Shown: positions 8,441 through 18,340, counted from the first letter of the stretch. The stretch is 64,000 bases of DNA from Rhizobium binae (GCF_017357225.1 NZ_CP071604.1:1243001-1307000); one strand, 5' to 3'. Notes: generated by a model from the sequence alone, not told the origin. A program made the numbers and translations.

Positions 8441-9805
8441 TCAGGAAACGCGGTTTCGCTCGATGGTGAGCTGCGCATAGGGAGAGCCGCCATTCGCCAA
8501 CTCGCCGGAGACGTTTTTCTCCCACTCGAAGCCGAGAACGGCGCCGTCCTTGATTTCCTGGAAGACATTGTCGGTGATGACGGCGGTGCCGGCGCCGTCG
8601 GCGACCGAGACGGCGCAGCCGACCGGCGCCTTGCGCACCACATTGCTGCTGACGACAACATTGCGCAGATAGGCGCCCCAGCCGATCTGCAGTCCCCAGC
8701 GCGGCGCCCCTTCGATCACATTGCCCGACACCAGCGTATCGGCCTCCGCCGCAATGCCGATGCCGAAGCCGACCTCGTGCTGGTAGGGCCCCTTCAGCGT
8801 CAGGTTTCGCACGACATTGCCGGTGACGCTTGCGAGCCTGCCGCCTTCGTCGAAATTGGCGATCGAGATGCCGTTTGCTGCCCCGTCGATCATATTGGCG
8901 GAAACGACCGCTCCTTCGAAGGCGAATTCGACATAGATCGCCGTCTCGCCGGAGCGCCGGCACTGGTTGCTGGTGATCTGGATGTCCGAAGCTGAATTGG
9001 CGCGGATGGCGGTAAAGGCGCAGTCGGAAATCTGGTTGTTGACAACCATTACGCCATCGGCGCGAAAGACATTGATGCCGTTGCCGTTCTGGCCGGTGCC
9101 GCCGTCATTGGCCCGGATGTTGGAAATCCGGTTGCCGGAGACGACCGTGCCGTCCTCCGCCTTCTTCCAGCGATGCACGAGAATGCCGCCATTGCCGCAT
9201 TCCGAGACGCTATTTGCAACGATCGAAAGATTGGCGGAATCGACCGCGTAGATGCCGGATTGGGCGACGCTCGAAATGCGGCTGCGTTCGATCCGTCCGC
9301 CGCAGCGCTCCAATTGCAGGCCGTGCTTTCGGCTGCCGCCGATCTCGCAATTGTCGATCAGCACCTCGTCGACGCCGGTAAATTGCAGCAGCCCGCCTGC
9401 ATAATCGCCGAGCCAACGATTGCCGCCGTCGATGACGAGATTGGAAAGCTCAATGCGCCTGATGTTTTTAGCCGAAAACAGGTGGCCGTCGCCGGTGTAG
9501 ACGATCCGCGAGGCGCCGGGCACGCCTGATATGCGCGTATTGTCGGGCAAGGTGAGGTTGGAGACCTGATAGGTGCCGGGCGGCAGGAAGACCGGCACGT
9601 TCTCGGCCGCCGCCTGTCTGATCATCTGCTCCAGGTTGCGGATTTTACGGTCGCCGCTTTCGGGAAGAGCGCGATATTTCACCGCGTCGATCGCTCCGCG
9701 CAGATCGGGCTCGCTGGCCGCTGTCAGCGGCGAGGCAAACGCGCGCGATCTCCCGGCAGCAAGGGCCGAGGCGGCGAGAAAAAGAAGCATGTCGCGACGA
9801 AGCAT
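8441..9805 (-). CDS. Tat-exported right-handed beta-helix protein (TIGR03808 type)
   Basis: About 454 residues. The N-terminus MLRRDMLLFLAASALAAG is a twin-arginine-like signal peptide, followed by a pectate-lyase-type N-cap (VPVFLPPGTYQVSNLTLPDN). Then come many imperfect turns built on I-x-x-N-x-I/V and GI-x-V patterns, such as VVSGNRISNI, MVVNNQISD and AVVSANMID, as in parallel beta-helix proteins. The combination of RR signal and repeats matches the rhizobial TIGR03808 family. AGGAGAGCCAGGA precedes the ATG at 9805. Likely periplasmic or surface carbohydrate-binding; no catalytic residues could be assigned. Confidence 0.85.
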   Translation of the reverse strand: MLRRDMLLFLAASALAAGRSRAFASPLTAASEPDLRGAIDAVKYRALPESGDRKIRNLEQMIRQAAAENVPVFLPPGTYQVSNLTLPDNTRISGVPGASRIVYTGDGHLFSAKNIRRIELSNLVIDGGNRWLGDYAGGLLQFTGVDEVLIDNCEIGGSRKHGLQLERCGGRIERSRISSVAQSGIYAVDSANLSIVANSVSECGNGGILVHRWKKAEDGTVVSGNRISNIRANDGGTGQNGNGINVFRADGVMVVNNQISDCAFTAIRANSASDIQITSNQCRRSGETAIYVEFAFEGAVVSANMIDGAANGISIANFDEGGRLASVTGNVVRNLTLKGPYQHEVGFGIGIAAEADTLVSGNVIEGAPRWGLQIGWGAYLRNVVVSSNVVRKAPVGCAVSVADGAGTAVITDNVFQEIKDGAVLGFEWEKNVSGELANGGSPYAQLTIERNRVS

Positions 9806-10056
9806 TCCTGGCTCTCCTGTCATGACGCGCCCGTAGCAGAAAACGTGCCAGCCCGCCTGTCATCTTTTGGCACAGGCCCTTCACACTTGTCGGAAATTCT
9901 TGTTGCGGCAGAGGCCGATAGCAGGATCTCGCTGCTTATGTTGTCGCGTTGTTCACTCTTCCATTTAAGCAAGCCGAAGGGAATGCGGACTACTTTAAAG
10001 GGAAAATAGATGGATGTTGCGAGATGGGCCTTCAGCCGCTGGGAGAGAATGGCGTC

Positions 10057-12351
10057 ATGCACGAACAGAGTGCCGGACGATGGGAATCGGTTGACTCCCT
10101 GACGGCTGAAACGCGGCGTCTGGTTGCCGCGACCGAAGCGATGATGGCGTCGACCGCCCATCACCTCTCGGAAGGTGTCGAGAACCTGCGCCTTAAGGAG
10201 ATTATCCACGAACTTCCGGACTTCCTCTACGTCAAGGATCGCGACAGCCGCTTTGTCTTCGCCAACGCCGTCACCGCCGCCAGCCTCGGCCTGAGCGCCG
10301 AAGAGATCACCGGCAAGCGCGATTTCGACCTCTTCGATTTCGAGGTGGCGCGCCGTCATTTCGATATCGAGCAGCAGATCATGGCGACCGGGCAGGCCCG
10401 GATCGACATGGAGGAAACATTCGTTCCTCCAGGTTGCCCCCGGCCGAGATGCCGGCTCACCTCGAAGATTCCGCTGCGCAGCGACCGCGGCGAAATCGTC
10501 GGGCTGATCGGTGTTTCCCGCGATATTACCGAACGCAAGCTCCAGGAGGATCTCCATCGCGGCCAGGCGAAACTGCTCGAAATGATCGCCCGCAACGAGC
10601 CGCTGCCAATGATCCTCGAGGCGCTGGTGCTGATGATCGAGGCGCAGCTGACGGGTATCGACGGATCGGTGCTGCTGCTCGACAGCGAGGGCACCAGGCT
10701 CTATCACGGCGCGGCTCCCAATCTGCCCGGCGGCTACAGCCGCCTGATCGACGGCGTCACGATCGGCCCCAAGGTCGGCTCCTGCGGCACCGCTGCCTGG
10801 CGCGGCCAGACCGTGATCGTCGAGGACGTGATGAGCGACCCGCTTTGGGAGGATTTCCGCGCGCTGGTAGCGCCCTTCGGCTTCCGCTCCTGCTGGTCGA
10901 CGCCGATCGCCACCTCTGAGAATAATGTGCTTGGCACCTTCGCCCTCTATTCCAGGGAAGTCCGCCGTCCCACAGAGCATGAAATGAAGCTGGTGGCGCT
11001 CGCCACCCACATCGCCGGCATCGCCATCGAGCGCAAGCGCGTCGACGACCGCATCCATTTCATGGCCCATCATGACGATCTGACCGGCCTGCCGAACCGC
11101 GCCTTCCTGAAGGAGCGGCTGGCCAATATCCTCGATCGGGCCAGGCGCAACAACCGCAAGGTCACCGTCGCCTATATCGATCTCGACAATTTCAAGGACG
11201 TCAATGACGGCCGCGGCCACGCCTCCGGCGACGAGGTGCTGAAGGAGCTCGCCGCCCGTATGGCCAACAGCATCCGCGCCTCGGATATGGTGGTGCGGCT
11301 CGGCGGCGATGAGTTCCTCGTGGTGCTCGTCCACCAGTCGAGCCACGATGCCGGCATCGCCCGCCGCCTTCGTGATCTGCAGAAGGCGATCAGCCGGCCG
11401 ATACGCGGCAATAGCGGTGACATCGCCATCACCGCGAGCATCGGCGTTGCCGCCTTCCCCGTTGACGGTGCAACCGCCGAAGAGCTCCTCGCCAATGCCG
11501 ACCGCGCCATGTACCGGGCCAAGCAACTCGGCCGCAATACGCTGCAGCATCACGATGGCGCCAGCACGTCGGTCGGCATGCCGCTCGGCGAGCAGGAGGA
11601 GCTCCACCAGGCGATCACTGGCGATCAGCTGTTCCTGGAATATCAGCCGCAGGTCGATGTCGCCAGCGGACGCATCACCGGCATTGAAGCGCTGGTCCGC
11701 TGGAACCATCCGGCCAAGGGCAGGGTGCCTCCTGTCAATTTCATCCCGCTTGCCGAACAGACCGGCCTCATCGTTCCCCTCGGCCTCTGGGTGCTGAACG
11801 AGGCGTGCCGCCAGGCGCGCACCTGGCATGATATGGGCCTGGCGCCGCTCACGGTCGCCGTCAATGTCTCGGCCAAGCAGTTCGCCGACCCGGATTTCGC
11901 AAGCCATGTCGCCGAGGCGCTGGAGCGCAACCGCCTGCTAGCGCGCTGGCTGGAGCTCGAAGTCACCGAAAGCGTGGTGATGCAGGATGCCGAGCGGGCG
12001 CTCGCCATGATGGAATCGTTAAGGGCGATCGGCGTTCGCCTGTCGATCGACGATTTCGGCTCCGGCTATTCCAGCCTTGCGGCACTGAAGACCTTCCCCT
12101 TCGACCGGCTGAAGATGGATCGTTCGCTGGTCGAGGCCCTGCCGGGCGACAAGACGGCCGTCGCCATCGCCTCGGCTGTCATTTCCCTGGCGCAGAAGCT
12201 GAAGCTGTCGGTTCTCGCCGAAGGCGTCGAGACCGACGCCCAAATGGATTTCCTGCGGCAGGCGCACTGCGAGGAAGCCCAGGGCTACCGCTTCTCGAGG
12301 CCCGTCCCGCCGGAGGAGGTTTCCCGAATGCTGCAAGCGCAGCTGCCCTGA
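10057..12351 (+). CDS. PAS-GAF-GGDEF-EAL cyclic-di-GMP enzyme
   Basis: A large cytosolic signalling protein without membrane segments. Domains in order: PAS (about 40-165, LPDFLYVKDRDSRFVFAN), GAF (about 180-335), GGDEF (about 345-505) and EAL (about 520-765). The GGDEF motif is intact at about 416-420, with an RASD inhibitory site five residues before it. EAL is intact (EALVRW near 544), along with VTES, IDDFGSGYSSL, KMDRSL and LAEGVET. Both cyclase and phosphodiesterase activities are therefore possible. The start is uncertain: an ATG at 10024 or a TTG near 9949 would lengthen the N-terminus. I prefer 10057, just upstream of the PAS linker. Confidence 0.9.
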   Translation: MHEQSAGRWESVDSLTAETRRLVAATEAMMASTAHHLSEGVENLRLKEIIHELPDFLYVKDRDSRFVFANAVTAASLGLSAEEITGKRDFDLFDFEVARRHFDIEQQIMATGQARIDMEETFVPPGCPRPRCRLTSKIPLRSDRGEIVGLIGVSRDITERKLQEDLHRGQAKLLEMIARNEPLPMILEALVLMIEAQLTGIDGSVLLLDSEGTRLYHGAAPNLPGGYSRLIDGVTIGPKVGSCGTAAWRGQTVIVEDVMSDPLWEDFRALVAPFGFRSCWSTPIATSENNVLGTFALYSREVRRPTEHEMKLVALATHIAGIAIERKRVDDRIHFMAHHDDLTGLPNRAFLKERLANILDRARRNNRKVTVAYIDLDNFKDVNDGRGHASGDEVLKELAARMANSIRASDMVVRLGGDEFLVVLVHQSSHDAGIARRLRDLQKAISRPIRGNSGDIAITASIGVAAFPVDGATAEELLANADRAMYRAKQLGRNTLQHHDGASTSVGMPLGEQEELHQAITGDQLFLEYQPQVDVASGRITGIEALVRWNHPAKGRVPPVNFIPLAEQTGLIVPLGLWVLNEACRQARTWHDMGLAPLTVAVNVSAKQFADPDFASHVAEALERNRLLARWLELEVTESVVMQDAERALAMMESLRAIGVRLSIDDFGSGYSSLAALKTFPFDRLKMDRSLVEALPGDKTAVAIASAVISLAQKLKLSVLAEGVETDAQMDFLRQAHCEEAQGYRFSRPVPPEEVSRMLQAQLP

Positions 12352-12390
12352 ACTTTTCGGCAGCTTGCTGACCGCGAGTGGATCGTTCGG

Positions 12391-13113
12391 TCAGACCCGA
12401 ATGATGTTGAGACGCAGGGCGCTGACGACCGCCTGCGTTCTCGTCGTGCATCCCAGCTTCCTGATCACGCTGCCGATCTGGTTGTTGACCGCGTTTTCCG
12501 ACAGATTGAGAAGCTTGGCAATTTCGCTGCTCTTCCTGCCTCCGGCCGTCAGTCTCAGGCAGTCCAGCTCGCTCTCTGTAAAGGCGACCGGCTTGTGTTT
12601 CTCGTTCAGTGTCAGCTGCGACAGCCGATCATAAATGAGCGTGGCGATAAACAGGAGTTTCGCCATTTCGACCATGCTGAAATTCCGAGACCCCGAAATC
12701 GACATCGCCCCACGTCCGGCTGCGGCATCATGGACAGGAAAATAGGCGCCCTTTTCCATGCCGTACCGCCTGAACAACCCGATGACGGTGGACTTCTTGC
12801 CTTCGCCGCGATCGGTGTTGATCGCCTCGACATCATAGTTGAAGGGGCTGGTCGACCTCAGCATCCGCCGGATGACCGGACTGTCGACCAAAAGGTTATG
12901 GGCGTCGTAATAATCAACCATTTCCGCCGGCCAGTTGGTGATGATCTTCGTCGCGCCGATTTCGACGACATCGACCGACGGGAGCGTCATGATCAGGAAG
13001 GCGGTCATTCCCAGATCCTGGGTGAGACGCTTCATGTATTTGAAGACTTCGTAATGTGTCTTGAAGCCTGCAGCGACTTCCTCAATTCGATTGAACTCGG
13101 CCTCGAGCGGCAT
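12391..13113 (-). CDS. LuxR-family regulator with altered autoinducer-binding domain (LuxR solo)
   Basis: 240 residues: autoinducer-binding domain (about 20-165) and GerE-type HTH (about 178-238, SEIAKLLNLSENAVNNQIGSV). Aligning to TraR by the xYPxxWxxxY...DPV block, the position of Trp57 is Met65, Asp70 is Ser78 and Trp85 is Tyr93, while Tyr61 (Tyr69) and Pro71 (Pro79) are kept. No luxI-type synthase is in the window. It is convergent with the GGDEF-EAL gene and divergent from the chemoreceptor. Ligand could be non-AHL or absent; that is inference from the substitutions. Confidence 0.88.
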   Translation of the reverse strand: MPLEAEFNRIEEVAAGFKTHYEVFKYMKRLTQDLGMTAFLIMTLPSVDVVEIGATKIITNWPAEMVDYYDAHNLLVDSPVIRRMLRSTSPFNYDVEAINTDRGEGKKSTVIGLFRRYGMEKGAYFPVHDAAAGRGAMSISGSRNFSMVEMAKLLFIATLIYDRLSQLTLNEKHKPVAFTESELDCLRLTAGGRKSSEIAKLLNLSENAVNNQIGSVIRKLGCTTRTQAVVSALRLNIIRV

Positions 13114-13276
13114 ATCTTTCTCCGATTACCTCGCATCCGGCGTTTGGCGGCTGGTGTGTCCACTTGCCGCTCGTATCCGAAGTTGATTCTGCAGGCTGGA
13201 AGGAGGGAAAAAATAGGCACGTGGAGAGAAAAACGCAAAGGCTCTTGGCTGCCTGCAACAGGCGGGCGGCCGTTGG

Positions 13277-13291
13277 TTAACAAAGAGTTTA
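13277..13291. promoter_or_regulatory. near-match CtrA box
   Basis: TTAA-N7-TTTA, one base off the TTAA-N7-TTAA consensus. It lies in the 462-base non-coding gap between the LuxR gene and the chemoreceptor gene. Weak alone, but a perfect box follows about 190 bases later. Confidence 0.3.
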
Positions 13292-13464
13292 CGGATCTTC
13301 GAACCAATCGAACCCGGCAAAGGCGAAAAAATCGGTGGCGGCACTTATGACAACGTCCCGGAAGATCCGCTTCCTTAGCGAAGCCTCTAATCAAGTCACT
13401 GTTTGTGCTTCCTTATTTTTCAGTGTCGCTCGGATGTCACGCATCCGGTTTCGCGACGGCTCGG

Positions 13465-13479
13465 TTAAAGGAAGCTTAA
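13465..13479 (+). promoter_or_regulatory. CtrA-type binding box upstream of the chemoreceptor
   Basis: TTAA, seven bases, TTAA: an exact match to the alphaproteobacterial CtrA consensus. It is centred about 104 bases upstream of the chemoreceptor ATG. CtrA commonly controls motility and chemotaxis genes, so the position is sensible. The rest of the gap (13114-13575) holds no gene. Confidence 0.5.
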
Positions 13480-13575
13480 AGATTTTATCGGATTCTATTT
13501 TCGGGGTGCCCGTCCAGCGCAAGTCCGTGATGGGTGGCGGCAGTCGTTCGCTCGATTTGAGCTAGGGGGAAGAGC

Positions 13576-15366
13576 ATGAAGAAATTAGGATTGGGCTTCG
13601 GTTCGGATGCCAAGGCCGTCCTGGCCGCGATGAGCAGATCGCAGGCCATCATCGAATTCGACCTCACCGGCAGGATTCTCACCGCCAATGCCAATTTTTG
13701 CGCCGCGCTCGGTTACCAATTGTCCGAGATTGTCGGCCAGCATCACCGGATGTTCGTCGAACCCGCGGAAGCCTCGTCGGCCGACTATCGCGAATTCTGG
13801 GCGAAGCTCGGCCGAGGCGAGTTCGACCAGCGCCAATATAAGCGTATCGGCAAGGGCGGCAAGGAAATCTGGATCGAAGCCTCCTATAACCCGGTCCTCC
13901 GTGGCGGCAAGCCCTACAAGGTGGTGAAATTCGCGACCGATATCACCAGGCAGAAGCTGCAAAGCGCCGAGGATGCCGGCAAGATAAGTGCGCTGTCGCG
14001 CGCCCAGGCGGTCATCGAATTCACGCCGAAGGGCGAGATCTTGACGGCCAACGAGAATTTCCTGTCGGCGCTGGGCTATCAGCTCGCCGAGATCCAGGGC
14101 CGTCACCATTCGATGTTTTGCGACAGCACTTACGCCAACAGTGACGATTACCGGCGGTTCTGGGCGCGGCTGTCAGCCGGCGAATTCGTGGCCGACGAGT
14201 TCCTGCGCATCGGCAAGGGCGGCAAAAAGGTTTATATCCAGGCGTCCTACAATCCGATCTTCGACATGAACGGCAGGGTGTTCAAGGTCGTCAAGTTCGC
14301 GACCGACGTGACCGCCCGCGTCAACAACGTCGATCAGCTGGCGGCATCCCTGACGGCTTTGTCCGCCGGCGACCTGACCCAGGAAGTCGCAACCCCGTTC
14401 ATTCCGACGCTGGAAAAAATCCGGACCGACTTCAACGCCGCCGTCGGCAAGCTGCGCGCAGCGATGCAGGCCGTGGCCGAAAACGCAACCGGCATCGCTG
14501 CAGGCGCCCAGCAGGTTCGTTCCGCCTCGGATGATCTGTCGAAGCGCACGGAACAGCAGGCGGCCTCCGTCGAGGAAACCGCCGCCGCGCTTGAACAGAT
14601 CACCACGACGGTTTCCGATTCCAGCAACCGCGCCCAGGAGGCCGGCCAACTCGTGCGAAGGACCCGCGAGAACGCCGAGCGTTCCGGGGCGGTGGTCCGC
14701 AGCGCCGTCGAAGCCATGGGCAAGATCGAGACATCGTCGTCGGAGATCAGCAATATCATCGGCGTGATCGACGAAATCGCGTTTCAGACCAATCTGCTGG
14801 CGCTGAACGCCGGCGTCGAGGCGGCCCGGGCGGGAGATGCCGGCAAGGGTTTTGCGGTGGTCGCGCAGGAAGTTCGTGAACTTGCTCAGAGATCCGCCAA
14901 AGCGGCGAAGGAGATCAAGGAACTCATCGGTGCCTCCAACGAGCACGTGAAGAGCGGAGTGAGCCTGGTGGGGGAAACCGGCAAGGCCCTCGAAGAGATC
15001 GTCGGCCAGGTTCAGCAGGTCAACGGCAATGTTCTTGCGATCGTCGAAAGTTCCAAGGAGCAGGCGACGGGACTGAAGGAAATCAACACTGCCGTCAACA
15101 CCATGGACCAGGGGACCCAGCAGAATGCGGCCATGGTCGAGGAATCGACGGCTGCCGCCCACAGCCTCGCCAGGGAGGCCGAGGCGCTTTTCCAGCTGCT
15201 GGGCCAGTTCAACATCGGCGGCATGGCCTCACGCCGGCAACGCCCCGCCGTGGCAACCGGTGCTTCCAGACCCGCCGCATCGGCGCCGCGGGCAATGATT
15301 GCGAAGGTCGGCGCCGCCTTCCATGGCAATGCGGCAGTTGCCGGCGGCGACTGGGAGGAGTTCTGA
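13576..15366 (+). CDS. soluble methyl-accepting chemotaxis protein with two PAS domains
   Basis: 596 residues and no transmembrane segment, so a cytosolic receptor. Two PAS domains in tandem (about 12-135 and 136-258) are near-duplicates, each ending [16 protein letters not shown]-like linker ([13 protein letters not shown]) follows, then the signalling domain with its hairpin tip [20 protein letters not shown] near residues 398-418. The C-terminus is GDWEEF, a CheR/CheB-tethering pentapeptide, so the receptor can be methylated efficiently. The arrangement resembles rhizobial soluble receptors such as IcpA. GGGGGAAGAGC precedes the ATG. Likely senses an internal metabolic or redox cue. Confidence 0.92.
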   Translation: MKKLGLGFGSDAKAVLAAMSRSQAIIEFDLTGRILTANANFCAALGYQLSEIVGQHHRMFVEPAEASSADYREFWAKLGRGEFDQRQYKRIGKGGKEIWIEASYNPVLRGGKPYKVVKFATDITRQKLQSAEDAGKISALSRAQAVIEFTPKGEILTANENFLSALGYQLAEIQGRHHSMFCDSTYANSDDYRRFWARLSAGEFVADEFLRIGKGGKKVYIQASYNPIFDMNGRVFKVVKFATDVTARVNNVDQLAASLTALSAGDLTQEVATPFIPTLEKIRTDFNAAVGKLRAAMQAVAENATGIAAGAQQVRSASDDLSKRTEQQAASVEETAAALEQITTTVSDSSNRAQEAGQLVRRTRENAERSGAVVRSAVEAMGKIETSSSEISNIIGVIDEIAFQTNLLALNAGVEAARAGDAGKGFAVVAQEVRELAQRSAKAAKEIKELIGASNEHVKSGVSLVGETGKALEEIVGQVQQVNGNVLAIVESSKEQATGLKEINTAVNTMDQGTQQNAAMVEESTAAAHSLAREAEALFQLLGQFNIGGMASRRQRPAVATGASRPAASAPRAMIAKVGAAFHGNAAVAGGDWEEF

Positions 15367-15384
15367 GGCCGCAGAGGCTCCACG

Positions 15385-16377
15385 TCATTTCATGAGCTTG
15401 CCCATCGTCTCGATCTCGTTCGTCCATAGGCCTGCCGCATAGTTCTGCGGCAGCCGCGCCAGTTGCGCGGGATCGTCGATGCCGGTGGAAAAATCATTGC
15501 CGCGATAGGGGCCGAGTACGAAAACCTCAGTGCCGGCGTCCTGCATCCGGTTGAGGAATCGGTCCGGCCAGCCCCAGAGCCAGGGGGCAATGTTGATCGG
15601 CACCAGCATCATCCGCCGCTTGCAGGCATCCGGCATGAGGCCGGTCCAACCATAGCCGATATAGCCGAAAAGGCAGCCCTTCAGACTCTGGCGCGAGGCG
15701 GTTTTGATATCGGGCACGAGCCGGCGAAGGACGTCGATCGGCGCGTCGCCGCCATAGACGATGATCTCGGCCCGCCGTGTCCTCGAAAGCCCGTTCAGCA
15801 CGGCGGCGAGCTTTTCCCCTTCGGATGGATCGCGGCTCTTGATATTGATGAGAAAGCGCCGATCCGGAAAGGTCGACAGCACTTGCGCCAGCGTCGGCAT
15901 CATGCCGATGCCACGACCGCGAAAGGGAAAGGTCCTGCCGCCGTCGGCGGTATAGCCATAGCCGATGTCGAGACCGCGCATGTCAGCCATCGAATGCTCG
16001 CGGGTCACGCCGTGGCCGTCGGTGCGGCAGTCGAGCGTCCAGTCATGGAAGACGGCGAATTCCCCGTCCGTCGTCGGATGCACGTCGATCTCGATGATAT
16101 CGGCGCCGGCGGCAAACCCTGCCTGCATCGAACGGATCGTATTCTCGAGATAATCGTGTTTCGGCGCGAGCATGCGGCTCGCCGTGCAGGTGTCATTCTT
16201 CAGATCGGTCTCGTCGAAACGTTGGGCGATGCCGCGATGGGCGAGCAGCACCGGCTTTCCCGGCCGATGCCCGGCAAGCAGGCTTGTATTGTTGAGATAG
16301 ATGGCGGCTGCGGCGAACGCGACCGCCGCCGCGCAATAGAAAAGCTTCCTGCCCAATCCTGCTCCCCCTGATTGCAT
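15385..16377 (-). CDS. glycerophosphodiester phosphodiesterase family protein
   Basis: About 330 residues. An N-terminal hydrophobic segment (KLFYCAAAVAFAAAAIYL) anchors or exports it. The GDPD barrel then shows VLLAHRGIAQ, EIDVHPTTDGEFAVFHD (metal and acid-base residues) and FLINIKS. The expected product is glycerol-3-phosphate plus an alcohol from phospholipid headgroups. The best Shine-Dalgarno (GGGGGAG) precedes a TTG at 16356, so the true start may be there rather than at the ATG at 16377. Convergent with the chemoreceptor, 18 bases apart. Confidence 0.85.
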   Translation of the reverse strand: MQSGGAGLGRKLFYCAAAVAFAAAAIYLNNTSLLAGHRPGKPVLLAHRGIAQRFDETDLKNDTCTASRMLAPKHDYLENTIRSMQAGFAAGADIIEIDVHPTTDGEFAVFHDWTLDCRTDGHGVTREHSMADMRGLDIGYGYTADGGRTFPFRGRGIGMMPTLAQVLSTFPDRRFLINIKSRDPSEGEKLAAVLNGLSRTRRAEIIVYGGDAPIDVLRRLVPDIKTASRQSLKGCLFGYIGYGWTGLMPDACKRRMMLVPINIAPWLWGWPDRFLNRMQDAGTEVFVLGPYRGNDFSTGIDDPAQLARLPQNYAAGLWTNEIETMGKLMK

Positions 16378-16476
16378 CGAAGAAGGCAACAGCTAGAAGG
16401 CGATTCTGGTTGTTCTTGGGCTGTTTTCCGGCTTTTCTATGCAGAGCTAAATCTGCCGGAGAGGAGCGCTATTTCC

Positions 16477-17283
16477 ATGGAACCACAGGACGACGAACTC
16501 ATCCGTTTCGAAGCAGAGGGCGCTGCCCCTTTGCCGCCGGCAACGATCGATGGTCATGTCGCGCGTGATGGCGCCCGCATCTGGTATGCGAGCTATGGCG
16601 CCGGCCCTGCCGTCATTCTGCTGCATGGCGGCCTCGGCCACAGCGGCAACTGGGGCTATCAGGTCCCGGCGCTGGTGGGCAGCGGCCGCCGCGTCGTGCT
16701 GATCGACAGCCGCGGTCATGGCCGCAGCAGCCGCGATGCCCGTCCCTATAGTTATGAACTGATGGCTGCCGATGTGCTTGCGGTCATGGACGAACTCTCT
16801 TTGGACAAAGCGGCCTTTGTCGGCTGGAGCGACGGCGCCTGCATCGCGCTGATCCTCGCCGCCACGGCGCCGTCGCGTGTCGAGGGCGTCTTCTTCTTCG
16901 CCTGCAACATGGATCCGAGCGGCACACGGGAATTCGTTCCGACCCCGGTCATCGACCGATGCTTCAGCCGCCACGCCAAGGATTATGCGGCCCTGTCCGC
17001 CACGCCGGACGATTTCAATGGCTTCGTCGAGGCGGTCAGCCTGATGATGCGGACGGAGCCGAATTATCACGCCGAAGACCTCGGCCGCATCGGCGTGCCG
17101 GTTGCGATCGTGCTCGGCGAACATGACGAATTCATCAAGCCGGAGCACGCCGAATACCTCGCCCGCACGATTCCGAACGCCGAGATGATCTTTTTGCCCG
17201 GCGTCAGCCATTTCGCGCCGCTGCAGCGGCCGGCGGAGTTCAACGCCGCAGTGCTGTCCTTCCTCGACGGGCTCCCGTCTTGA
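16477..17283 (+). CDS. alpha/beta-hydrolase fold protein
   Basis: 268 residues. ILLHGGLGHSGNW forms the oxyanion region, GWSDG carries the nucleophile Ser, GEHDEF the acid and GVSHFAP the catalytic His, so the triad is complete. No signal peptide. The ATG at 16477 is preceded by GGAGAGGAGCG. It runs on the same strand as the exonuclease, with a 46-base gap. Substrate unknown; esterase or C-C hydrolase are both possible. Confidence 0.85.
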   Translation: MEPQDDELIRFEAEGAAPLPPATIDGHVARDGARIWYASYGAGPAVILLHGGLGHSGNWGYQVPALVGSGRRVVLIDSRGHGRSSRDARPYSYELMAADVLAVMDELSLDKAAFVGWSDGACIALILAATAPSRVEGVFFFACNMDPSGTREFVPTPVIDRCFSRHAKDYAALSATPDDFNGFVEAVSLMMRTEPNYHAEDLGRIGVPVAIVLGEHDEFIKPEHAEYLARTIPNAEMIFLPGVSHFAPLQRPAEFNAAVLSFLDGLPS

Positions 17284-17329
17284 ATCGCTACCTCTGGCCT
17301 CGCGCCCATTTGCCGCTATCTCTTGCTGC

Positions 17330-18340
17330 ATGAGAGCTGATGCGCTGCTTTATCCCGCCCCGGAAGGGCTCTATTGCCCCGAAGGCGGATTCTATGTCGA
17401 TCCGGTGCGGCCGGTCGAGCGGGCGCTCGTCACCCACGGCCATTCCGATCACGCCCGGCCCGGCCATGTGAACGTGCTTGCCACCCGCCAGACGCTCGAC
17501 ATCATGCGCCTGCGCTACGGCGACGGCTTCTGCGCCAGCGAGCAGGCAGTCGGTTTCAACGAGGAACTGCTGGTCAACGGCGTCAAGGTGAGCTTTCATC
17601 CCGCCGGCCACGTGCTTGGCTCCGCGCAGATCGCCATAGAGAAGAACGGCACGCGCATCGTCGTCTCCGGCGACTACAAGCGTCGTCCCGACCCGACCTG
17701 CGCGGCCTATGTGCCGGTTGCCTGCGATGTCTTCATCACCGAGGCGACCTTCGGCCTGCCGGTCTTCCACCATCCCGATCCGATGGATGAGACCGGCAAG
17801 CTGCTGGCCTCGCTCCGCCAATTCCCCGAGCGCACCCATCTGGTCGGCGCCTATGCGCTGGGCAAGGCCCAGCGGGTCATCCGGCTGCTGCGCGATGCCG
17901 GCTACGGCGAACCGATCTATCTTCACGGCGCCATGGAAAAGCTCTGCGACTACTATGTCGGCGAGGGCATCGATCTCGGCGAGCTGCTGCCGGCCACGAT
18001 CGAGAGCCGCGACAGATCCGCCTTCAAGGGCGCCATCGTCATCGGCCCGTCCTCGGCCTTCGCCGACCGCTGGGCGCGGCGCTTCAACGAGCCGCTGCCG
18101 GCCTTCGCCTCCGGCTGGATGATGGTGCGCCAGCGCGCCAAGCAGCTCGGCGTCGAACTGCCGCTCGTCATCTCCGATCATTGCGACTGGCCGGAGCTGA
18201 CGGAAACGATCCGGGAGCTGCACCCGGCCGAGGTCTGGGTGACCCATGGCCGCGAGGAAGCCCTGGTGCGCTGGTGCCAATTGCACGGCATCAAGGCAAA
18301 ACCGCTGCATCTGGTGGGCTATGAAGACGAGGCGGATTGA
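17330..18340 (+). CDS. ligase-associated DNA damage response exonuclease (TIGR04122 type)
   Basis: 336 residues of the metallo-beta-lactamase/beta-CASP nuclease superfamily. LVTHGHSDHARPG is the HxHxDH metal motif, HPAGHVLGSAQ the next histidine, VVSGDYKRRPDP the bridging Asp, and a late ISDHCDW/WVTHGRE completes the site. Members of this family are encoded with an ATP-dependent DNA ligase, a DEXH helicase and the PdeM endonuclease. Here the ligase follows 255 bases downstream on the same strand; helicase and PdeM are absent from the window. DNA end processing is inferred from the family. Confidence 0.9.
   Translation: MRADALLYPAPEGLYCPEGGFYVDPVRPVERALVTHGHSDHARPGHVNVLATRQTLDIMRLRYGDGFCASEQAVGFNEELLVNGVKVSFHPAGHVLGSAQIAIEKNGTRIVVSGDYKRRPDPTCAAYVPVACDVFITEATFGLPVFHHPDPMDETGKLLASLRQFPERTHLVGAYALGKAQRVIRLLRDAGYGEPIYLHGAMEKLCDYYVGEGIDLGELLPATIESRDRSAFKGAIVIGPSSAFADRWARRFNEPLPAFASGWMMVRQRAKQLGVELPLVISDHCDWPELTETIRELHPAEVWVTHGREEALVRWCQLHGIKAKPLHLVGYEDEAD

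Noticed and set aside
9820..11907. 695-codon minus-strand frame over the GGDEF-EAL gene
   Set aside because: Antisense shadow; the plus-strand frame has four recognisable domains.
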